From NCBI GenBank assembly GCA_025937035.1, contig JAICSG010000326.1, positions 1-5,354 of the forward strand: 5,354 nucleotides of DNA, in the 5' to 3' direction. The notes beneath the pieces were generated by a model. That model saw nothing but the letters and a program-made list of their open reading frames with translations. It was not told where the DNA came from and did no database searches. Positions 1 to 4,953 of the stretch are shown piece after piece. The translations under genes and the position numbers were made by a program. The stretch is from Thermoanaerobaculia bacterium. GTDB taxonomy: Bacteria > Acidobacteriota > Thermoanaerobaculia > Multivoradales > UBA5704. Position 1 is the first letter of the stretch. Every line of letters starts with the position of its first letter.

Positions 1-1
1 G

Positions 2-181
2 GAGATCGTCACCCTCCCGGCCGCCATGACGCTGGAGGAATTCTCCCGCCGGTACCCGTCGACGGTGGATCTCAAGACCCTCGCCCTCATCAACCAGGCG
101 GACGCGGCCACGGGCTTCGCCGCCGGGGATGAGCTCAAGCGGGTGGTCGGCGGAGAGCTGCCGGAGGGGGCGAAGCTATAG
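2..181 (+). CDS. C-terminal fragment of a probable M48-family metalloprotease
   Basis: This is an open frame entering from the left edge: 59 codons and a TAG stop, with the start outside the window. The visible tail contains MTLEEFSRRYPSTVDLKTLA, then LINQAD, and ends in a GDELKRVVGG-type segment. This 'TL-x-E-F-x-x-x-YPS ... LALIN ... G-x-x-LKRVV' pattern, which resembles a degenerate LysM, matches my recollection of the C-terminal domain that follows the zinc peptidase core in bacterial M48 proteases of the BepA/YfgC type. Those proteins act in the periplasm on outer-membrane protein quality control. The HExxH catalytic core would lie upstream and is not visible, so the family call rests on the tail alone. 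A LysM-like tail on another exported protein is the main alternative. The gene converges on pabC and shares the stop hexamer CTATAG with it. Confidence 0.5.
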   Translation, partial: EIVTLPAAMTLEEFSRRYPSTVDLKTLALINQADAATGFAAGDELKRVVGGELPEGAKL

Positions 182-955
182 GAGCCGCCGCAGCCGCGCC
201 GCCTCCGGCCCCACCGGGAGCTCCCGGCCATCCAGGCGGGAGACGGGCAGCACGCCGATCAGGCTGTTCATCAACAGGAGCCCGCGCGCGGCCTCGAGGT
301 CCGCGAGGGCGAGCGGCCTCTCGCGGAGCGCTCCCCGTTCGAGCAGCCGGCGGCGGACGGTCCCCGGCAGGCACCCCTCGCCGGTGGGAGGGGTGAGGAT
401 CCCCTCAGGGAAGACCAGGGCGACGTTGCTCCGCGACCCCTCGGCCAGCCGGCCGTGCTCGTTGAGGAGCAGGGCCTCGAAGGCGCCCCGGGTCTCGGCT
501 TCTCGAAGAGCCACCCGATTCGTTTGGTAGCAGAGGCTCTTCAGGCCGGCTACGGGTGAGCGGGAGTCGATCCGGTGATCTGAGAGCAGGACGGCGGTGA
601 CGGTCTCCCCCGGAGGCTCGTAGAGAGAGGTGGTGATCAGGCGGGTGGGGCCGGCGGCGGTCCCCCGCGAGACGGTGAGCCGCAGCCGGGCCAGGGGCCG
701 GGGGGCCGCCTTGGCCACCTCAGTCACGGCGCGCCCGAGGTCGCAGCGGCTCTCGGGGATCGCGATCCCCAGCCGTTCCAGGCCGGCGAGGAGGCGGTCG
801 AGGTGCGCGGAGAGGTCGCGCGGCCTGCCGTCGTCCACCCGCAGGGTCTCGAAGAGACCGTCGCCGAAGAGGAAGCCGGCGTCGTCCGGGGCGATCCGGA
901 CCTCTTCGAAGGGGACGAGCCGTCCGTTCCAGTACGCGGGGATTATCAGGCTCAT
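176..955 (-). CDS. pabC: Aminodeoxychorismate lyase, class IV PLP aminotransferase fold
   Basis: The 259-aa product is the expected full length for fold-type IV PLP enzymes. It should convert 4-amino-4-deoxychorismate to p-aminobenzoate plus pyruvate, in the cytosol, for folate synthesis. Visible family marks are the N-terminal DDAGFLFGDGLFETLRV block (24-40), the predicted PLP Schiff-base lysine K139 in GLKSLCYQTN, E172 with the phosphate-contacting EGSRSNV segment, the TPPTGEGCLPGTVRR loop (188-202) and the LLMNSLIGVLPV block (227-238). The family also includes branched-chain and D-amino-acid aminotransferases; the call as PabC comes mainly from direct linkage to pabB. The ATG overlaps the pabB TGA as ATGA (955-952), so translation is probably coupled; the Shine-Dalgarno upstream is weak. 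The gene ends head-to-head with the + strand gene at CTATAG. Confidence 0.9.
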   Translation of the reverse strand: MSLIIPAYWNGRLVPFEEVRIAPDDAGFLFGDGLFETLRVDDGRPRDLSAHLDRLLAGLERLGIAIPESRCDLGRAVTEVAKAAPRPLARLRLTVSRGTAAGPTRLITTSLYEPPGETVTAVLLSDHRIDSRSPVAGLKSLCYQTNRVALREAETRGAFEALLLNEHGRLAEGSRSNVALVFPEGILTPPTGEGCLPGTVRRRLLERGALRERPLALADLEAARGLLLMNSLIGVLPVSRLDGRELPVGPEAARLRRLL

Positions 956-2394
956 CCCGGCTCGCCTGCGCCCAGGGCGGTGAGGAAGGCGCGGGCCTTG
1001 GCCGCGCTTTCAGCGAATTCGAGCTCGGGGTCCGAATCGGCCACCACGCCGCAGCCGGCGTGATAGACGATCCGGCCGTGGGAGGCGGCGGCGGTGCGGA
1101 TGCCCACCGCCAGCTCCAGATCGCCGTTCAGGGAGATCGACCCCACCGCTCCCATGGCCGGGCCGCGCCGCCGTTCCTCTTCGGCGGCGATGGCCACCAT
1201 GGCCTGGATCTTGGGTGCGCCGGTGATCGAGGCGGGGGGGAAGGCGGCGCGGAGGAGCTCCGGCGGGCCGACGTCCGGCCGCAGCCGCCCGCGCACCGTG
1301 GAGACCGTGTGGTGGAGGGTCGGCAGGCTCATCAGCTCGGCGTGACCCGCCACCTCGACGCTGCCGGTGGCGCAGACCCGCCCGAGGTCGTTGCGGACCA
1401 CGTCCACGATCATGGTCAGCTCGGCGCGGTCCTTCCCGCTCTCCAGGAGCTCGCGGACGAGCGCCCGATCCTCCCGGGGATTGGCCCCGCGCGGCCGGGT
1501 CCCCTTGATCGGCCGCGACTCCACCTCGCCGCCGCCCACCGCCAGGAACAGCTCGGGGGAGATCGAGAGCACGGCGCGCCCCTTCCCGAGGTCGAGGAAG
1601 GCGCCGTAGGCGGCCGGGCTGGCGGCGCGCAGGCGGTGATAGAGCGGCCAGAGATGGGCCGGATCGATCTCCGCCTCCAGACGGCGGCAGAGGTTCATCT
1701 GGAAGATCTCCCCCGAGGCGATGCGCTCGACGATCCGCGTCACCGCCGCCTCATAGCCCCCGCGGCTGGGGCGGCTGATCACGCCGTCCCTGGCGAGAGG
1801 GCCTTCCGAAATCCCGGGCCCGCTCCGCCGGCGGGCGGCGGCCAGGAGCTCCTCGGCTTCGACGGCCGGCCAGTCGCGCCAGGCGCCGGTGGCGTCCAGA
1901 GACCAGCTCCGGCCGTCCCAGCGCAGGGCGGCGTCGTAGAGGGAGAGGTGGAGATCGGGGAGGCCGAGGTCGTCCTCCGGCGGCGGAGGAAGGGACTCCA
2001 GCTCTCCCCCCAGCTCGTAGCCGAGATAGCCCACCAGGGTGGCTCCGGTCCCTCCCCAGACCGCGAAGGCCGCGTCCAGCAGGTCGAAGCCGGAGGCGGC
2101 GAAGCTGGCGCGCCCCGCGGGGCCGCTCACCGTGGCCCGGCCGCCGCGGACAGCGAGCGTCGCCAGCGGCCGGGAATAGAGGCGGTGCGCGGTCAGGGCG
2201 CCGTCCAGCCAGGAGAAGCCCGGCCGCTCCCGCAGCTCCTCGGCGACCTGATCGGGGCTGGGCGGTCCCTTGGGGCCGGGGACCCGCAGGGGCGTCTTCG
2301 ATCCTCGCGAGCCCGGACGGGGCGGCGGGAGCACGGCCTGGAGCCGCCGGACGAGCCGCTCGCGCCGTTTCCCGGAGGGGCGGTCGGACCACAT
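952..2394 (-). CDS. pabB: Aminodeoxychorismate synthase component I
   Basis: The 480-aa product belongs to the chorismate-binding (anthranilate synthase component I-like) family. It aminates chorismate to 4-amino-4-deoxychorismate with ammonia delivered by PabA. The N-terminal domain includes GFSWLDGA (59-66). The chorismate-binding domain runs from about 214 to 473 and shows GEIFQMNLCRRLE (228-240), SPELFL, PIKGTRPRG (295-303), MIVDVVRNDLGRV (328-340), SITGAPK (389-395) and GCGVVADSDPELEFAE (447-462). K297 in PIKGT is the diagnostic point: PabB has the catalytic lysine there, whereas TrpE has alanine (PIAGT). There is no fused glutaminase or lyase domain, so PabA must be encoded elsewhere. 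The first ~45 residues are Arg/Pro-rich and poorly recognisable. The ATG lacks a clear Shine-Dalgarno and lies 13 bp after the preceding stop, so a later start or reinitiation is possible. Confidence 0.93.
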   Translation of the reverse strand: MWSDRPSGKRRERLVRRLQAVLPPPRPGSRGSKTPLRVPGPKGPPSPDQVAEELRERPGFSWLDGALTAHRLYSRPLATLAVRGGRATVSGPAGRASFAASGFDLLDAAFAVWGGTGATLVGYLGYELGGELESLPPPPEDDLGLPDLHLSLYDAALRWDGRSWSLDATGAWRDWPAVEAEELLAAARRRSGPGISEGPLARDGVISRPSRGGYEAAVTRIVERIASGEIFQMNLCRRLEAEIDPAHLWPLYHRLRAASPAAYGAFLDLGKGRAVLSISPELFLAVGGGEVESRPIKGTRPRGANPREDRALVRELLESGKDRAELTMIVDVVRNDLGRVCATGSVEVAGHAELMSLPTLHHTVSTVRGRLRPDVGPPELLRAAFPPASITGAPKIQAMVAIAAEEERRRGPAMGAVGSISLNGDLELAVGIRTAAASHGRIVYHAGCGVVADSDPELEFAESAAKARAFLTALGAGEPG

Positions 2395-2407
2395 GAGAGC
2401 GCCGCGG

Positions 2408-3478
2408 TCAGCGGGAGGTGGTGTCGACCCGCAGCCGCTCGGCCGCGGCCACGTCCGAGAGCAGGTCCGCCCACTTCCCGGCGTCGGGAGCGGGCCGGGG
2501 CGGATCGATCAGGTGCGACTCCGTATAGGCGTAGTTGATGGGAAGGACGTAGGCGGTGCCCTGTTGGATCGCCATCAGCCCCACGACCCGCCCCTGGGAG
2601 TCGAGCACCGGGCCGCCGTCGCTGCCGGAGGGCGGATTGGCTTCGAGGGCCAGGTAGGCGACCCCCTGGAGCTGCCGGGTGGTGGCGCCGAGCGTCCCCT
2701 CCTGGAGGATCGGCGGGCCGTCGGTGGGGACCGGAAAGTAGAGCCGGTCGCCGCCCCGCACGGTCAGGACGTCGCCGAGCTGGAGGGGCTCCGCCTTGGC
2801 ATCGGGGACGCTCACCAGGGTCAGACCGGTCCCGTCGTCTCGCTTGGCGACCTCGGCGTCGGCGGGGACACCGCGGGTGAGGGCCACGCCGGGAGCGACC
2901 AGGAAGCCGGAGATCAGCCGGCCGTCCGCGGCATGAAACGTCATCACCGCGGGCAGGGTCAGGGCGGACAGCTCCTGGAGGGTGAGGGTCCCGGGCCAGG
3001 GGCTCTTCGTGGCGGCGGCCACGGCGGGCCTGGGCCGGTAGAGGGTGGGGCGGTCCGGGTCCGTCCTGGAGCGCATCCCCAGCAGCAGGGCCAGTAGGGC
3101 CGCCGCGCTCAAGGCCGCCGCCAGGAGCCCCCGGCGCCGCGAGGGGGGAGGCGGCTCGGCCTGCACCTTGGCGAGGTCCGCGTGGAGGCCCAGGCCGGCC
3201 AGCCGCTCGTTCAGCCGGTGGGCGGCGAGGCGCGAGGTGGCCCGCGCCAGCACGGGCCGGTCGGAGCCCAGGGTCTGTTGCAGGGTGGAGAAGGGGAGCG
3301 CCGGCGGGCCGAAGGCGGCGATCTCGCGCGCCAGCCCGTACCGGGCCCGGGGCTCGGCGATGGGCGCCGCGAGCACCACGTCGACCAGGAGGCTCTCCTG
3401 GCAGACGGGGCAGGCCTTCAGCGAAAGGGCGGCGGGTTCGCCGCAGCACGGGCAGGGCTCCCGCTGTGCATCGGACAT
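2408..3478 (-). CDS. Zinc-ribbon, single-TM protein with degenerate trypsin-like domain (pseudoprotease)
   Basis: The protein has 356 aa. The domain order is: an N-terminal zinc ribbon with two CxxC knuckles (C9/C12 and C23/C26); a helical region (about 45-107) with an RLAAHRLNERLAGLGLHADL segment; a Pro/Arg stretch PPPPSRRR; one hydrophobic segment (about 117-134); a Pro-rich linker; and a trypsin/HtrA-like domain (about 165-320). The last is recognised from SGFLVAPGVALT (190-201), TGLTLVSV (217-224) and GSDGGPVLDSQGRVVGLMA (285-303). The usual LTNAHV, TDLALL and GNSGGP motifs are altered, so the His, Asp and Ser positions appear to be V204, G218 and D287. Proteolysis is therefore unlikely, and a binding or scaffold role is inferred. 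Positive residues before the TM put the ribbon in the cytosol and the trypsin fold outside. No PDZ domain is visible. It has no Shine-Dalgarno; TACAAT lies 7 nt before ATG. The gene sits between the lipoprotein gene (18 bp) and pabB (13 bp). Confidence 0.8.
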   Translation of the reverse strand: MSDAQREPCPCCGEPAALSLKACPVCQESLLVDVVLAAPIAEPRARYGLAREIAAFGPPALPFSTLQQTLGSDRPVLARATSRLAAHRLNERLAGLGLHADLAKVQAEPPPPSRRRGLLAAALSAAALLALLLGMRSRTDPDRPTLYRPRPAVAAATKSPWPGTLTLQELSALTLPAVMTFHAADGRLISGFLVAPGVALTRGVPADAEVAKRDDGTGLTLVSVPDAKAEPLQLGDVLTVRGGDRLYFPVPTDGPPILQEGTLGATTRQLQGVAYLALEANPPSGSDGGPVLDSQGRVVGLMAIQQGTAYVLPINYAYTESHLIDPPRPAPDAGKWADLLSDVAAAERLRVDTTSR

Positions 3479-3485
3479 CGCGAGG

Positions 3486-3493
3486 ATTGTATA
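3486..3493 (-). promoter_or_regulatory. Possible -10 element, leaderless start of the pseudoprotease gene
   Basis: The minus strand reads TATACAAT; the TACAAT part (3491-3486) ends exactly 7 nt before the ATG at 3478. This spacing would start the RNA at or next to the A of the ATG. The gene has no Shine-Dalgarno, which fits a leaderless message. No -35 box is recognisable at 16-18 nt, so read-through from the lipoprotein gene remains the simpler source of transcript. Confidence 0.3.
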
Positions 3494-3496
3494 TCG

Positions 3497-4063
3497 CTAC
3501 TTGCTTTTCGGTGCCGCCGTCTTCAGCCGCTCCAGCACGCGGGTGGCGATCTGGCGCGCGCGGTCGAGCTGATCGGTGCCGTCCGGGCTCTGCACGGTGA
3601 TGATGAGCTGGAGGTTTCCCGTCGCCACGTGGAGCTGCTGGATGCGCCCGCCCACCCAGAGGGCGGCGTCCCCCAGCCCCTTTACGTCCTGCACCTTGCC
3701 GGCGGACATCGAGCTGAGGGCCGAGCGGCTGGATTCCAGGAAGTCCCGGGCCGCCGAGGGGCTGCGATGCGGCCGGATGAGCAGGCTCAGGATGCGGGGC
3801 TGGTCGAGGCTGCCGCTGTTGTAGATGCACTCCAGGGGGTTGCGCCCCTTGGCCTCGTCGATGGTGCTGCTCATGGCGGCGAGGGTCTCGCCGGCGATGG
3901 CCTGGGCGTCCTGGTCGGTGAAGAGCTGGCAGGCGTCGACCTTGAGCGGCGGGCTGGGCCTGGAATCGGCGCCGCCGCGGCAGCCCGCGAGCAAGGCGAG
4001 CGTGGCGGATACCGCGGCGGCGAGCAGGAGCGGCGCGATGCGGAGCCGGGCAGACGTGGTCAC
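3497..4063 (-). CDS. Small secreted lipoprotein, DUF3558-like pattern
   Basis: The 188-aa product starts at GTG, 7 nt after a strong GGGAGGG Shine-Dalgarno. A lipoprotein signal peptide is clear: Arg-containing n-region, hydrophobic core (about 10-26) and lipobox L25-A-G-C28, so C28 should be lipidated and the mature ~161-aa domain held at a membrane. After a Ser/Pro linker, the domain begins KVDACQLFTDQDAQAIAG (41-58). It has a second cysteine in ECIYNSG (C79), hydrophobic strands ILSLLIRPH and LQLIITVQS, and a C-terminal helix DRARQIATRVLERL. The layout 'D-x-C-x-L-(L/F)-T/S ... C-x-Y' with two cysteines that could form a disulfide resembles DUF3558 lipoproteins, best known from actinobacteria. 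That is a pattern match only and no biochemical function follows from it. The ribosome-binding site lies wholly inside an inverted repeat. Confidence 0.85.
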   Translation of the reverse strand: MTTSARLRIAPLLLAAAVSATLALLAGCRGGADSRPSPPLKVDACQLFTDQDAQAIAGETLAAMSSTIDEAKGRNPLECIYNSGSLDQPRILSLLIRPHRSPSAARDFLESSRSALSSMSAGKVQDVKGLGDAALWVGGRIQQLHVATGNLQLIITVQSPDGTDQLDRARQIATRVLERLKTAAPKSK

Positions 4064-4100
4064 TGGAATCCCTCCCTGGGTCTCTCAGGGAGGGATTCTA
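4064..4100 (-). promoter_or_regulatory. Hairpin covering the lipoprotein gene's Shine-Dalgarno
   Basis: Bases 4066-4078 (GAATCCCTCCCTG) and 4086-4098 (CAGGGAGGGATTC) are perfect reverse complements of 13 bp with a 7-nt loop. A wobble G-U and an outer T-A pair extend the stem to 4064-4100. In the minus-strand RNA the 3' arm carries the GGGAGGG Shine-Dalgarno of the lipoprotein gene, and the GTG start follows the stem directly. A ribosome could bind only if the stem opens or if the transcript begins inside it. There is no T-tract after the stem on either strand, which argues against a classical Rho-independent terminator. It lies between the hsp20 stop and the lipoprotein start and could limit read-through expression. 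The repeat is seen; its role is inferred. Confidence 0.7.
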
Positions 4101-4122
4101 TCCCGGCCTCACTGGATCTCGA
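4095..4122 (-). promoter_or_regulatory. Possible sigma70-type promoter internal to the run
   Basis: On the minus strand, TCGAGA (4122-4117, four of six matches to TTGACA) is followed after 16 nt by TAGAAT (4100-4095, five of six matches to TATAAT). The -35 box lies inside the last hsp20 codons. Transcription would begin near 4088, inside the 5' arm of the hairpin, so such an RNA would lack most of the strand that pairs with the Shine-Dalgarno. Short degenerate motifs occur by chance, so this is only a candidate. Confidence 0.3.
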
Positions 4123-4879
4123 TCGTGCGCCCCTGGCGCTGCTCCCGCTGCGGCAGGGGGATCGTGACCTCCAGGACCCCGTCCTTGAAGTTGGCCCGCG
4201 CCTGCTCGGGGTTGGCCCCCTGGGGGAGCGGGACGGTGCGGTAGAACTGGCCGTAGCTGCGCTCGCTGCGATAGATCCCGCCCTCGTTCTGCTCCTGCTC
4301 CTGGCGCCGTTCCCCGCGCAGGACGAGGAAGTCGTCGTGGATCTCCAGGTGGACGTCCTCCTTCCGCATCCCGGGCAGGTCCGCGCAGACCACGAGGTTG
4401 CCGCCCCGCTCCGAGACCTCGACCTGGGGATACCAGAAGCCCTGGGACGGCGCCATCCCGGCGCTCGGCGGGGGCGCGGCGAGGGCCGAGGACCGCGGAC
4501 GGCTCAGGCCACCGCCGGTGAAGTCGTTGAAGAGGTGGCTCATCTGGTCCACCATCGAGCGCATCATCCCGAAGGGGTCCCCGAGCATGGAGAAGGGGCT
4601 CATGTACGAGCCACCGCGCCGGGTCACCCCCATCGACGATCCGCCGCCGCTCGGGGCCGGGGAGCCGGTGCCCGGAATGGCGGTGGTGGTGCCGCTCGTC
4701 GAGGGTCGGCTCGCGGTCGAGGTGCCTGTGGCGCCGCTCCCCATCGTGTTCGCGGCCGGAGCGCCGCCCGCCTGGGGCGAGCCGGCCGCGGCCTGCGTCT
4801 GGTGGTGCTCCGGGCCCGGGGTGGCCGTCGCGGTGCCCGTCTGGGCCGTATCCTTCATCTCAGCGGTGTCTGTGGGCAT
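4109..4879 (-). CDS. Small heat-shock protein, Hsp20/alpha-crystallin family, with extended N-terminus
   Basis: This is an ATP-independent holdase that should form oligomers in the cytosol and bind unfolding proteins. The alpha-crystallin domain spans about 149-242 of a 256-aa product. It opens with WYPQVEVSE, includes ADLPGMRKEDVHLEI and contains the hallmark ANFKDGVLEVTIPLP (229-243). The C-terminal tail has the I-x-I motif (I253, I255) that docks into a neighbouring subunit. An amphipathic MSPFSMLGDPFGMMRSM...LFNDF segment (93-120) precedes the domain. The first ~88 residues are a Thr/Gly/Ser/Pro/Ala-rich low-complexity extension, making the protein much longer than the usual ~140-180 aa. 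Start choice: an ATG at 4885 touches the AAGGAGG directly and cannot be used efficiently; the ATG at 4879 lies 6 nt after it and is preferred. No CIRCE or clear sigma32 element was found upstream. Confidence 0.93.
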   Translation of the reverse strand: MPTDTAEMKDTAQTGTATATPGPEHHQTQAAAGSPQAGGAPAANTMGSGATGTSTASRPSTSGTTTAIPGTGSPAPSGGGSSMGVTRRGGSYMSPFSMLGDPFGMMRSMVDQMSHLFNDFTGGGLSRPRSSALAAPPPSAGMAPSQGFWYPQVEVSERGGNLVVCADLPGMRKEDVHLEIHDDFLVLRGERRQEQEQNEGGIYRSERSYGQFYRTVPLPQGANPEQARANFKDGVLEVTIPLPQREQRQGRTIEIQ

Positions 4880-4885
4880 GATCAT

Positions 4886-4892
4886 CCTCCTT
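4886..4892 (-). promoter_or_regulatory. Ribosome binding site of hsp20
   Basis: AAGGAGG on the minus strand is a near-perfect Shine-Dalgarno. Its spacing is 0 nt to the first ATG and 6 nt to the second ATG (4879), so it decides the start in favour of the second. Confidence 0.85.
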
Positions 4893-4905
4893 TCACCCGC
4901 TTCGA

Positions 4906-4933
4906 TTGCAAGAACGGCTCCATGAGATATAAA
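4906..4933 (+). promoter_or_regulatory. Candidate sigma70 promoter for the flavin monooxygenase gene
   Basis: TTGCAA (4906-4911, four of six) and TATAAA (4928-4933, five of six) are separated by 16 nt in the 74-bp divergent gap between hsp20 and the monooxygenase gene. The -10 lies in the only AT-rich island of the gap. Transcription from about 4940 would give a leader of roughly 14 nt. I found no convincing promoter for the opposite, hsp20 direction in the same gap. Confidence 0.45.
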
Positions 4934-4953
4934 GGGATTCGGGGGTTGTGGGG

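Noticed and set aside
952..2394. Anthranilate synthase component I (TrpE) instead of PabB
   Set aside because: The PIKGT lysine at 297 marks PabB-type catalysis, where TrpE has PIAGT, and the gene is translationally coupled to a class IV lyase gene.
1060..2538. A 492-codon open frame on the + strand
   Set aside because: It is antisense to pabB, whose motifs are unmistakable; its translation is Gly/Ala/Arg-rich with no domain pattern.
2193..3830. A 545-codon open frame on the minus strand
   Set aside because: It is an out-of-frame reading across pabB, the pseudoprotease and the lipoprotein genes, Pro/Arg-rich, and crosses their real boundaries.
4064..4100. Rho-independent terminator after hsp20
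   Set aside because: The stem is strong, but no run of T follows it on either strand, and the downstream arm is the ribosome site of the next gene. Some pausing or RNA 3'-end role cannot be excluded.
4880..4953. CIRCE (HrcA) operator or sigma32 promoter upstream of hsp20
   Set aside because: No TTAGCACTC-N9-GAGTGCTAA repeat is present, and the CTTGCAA that resembles a sigma32 -35 would put its -10 inside the coding start.
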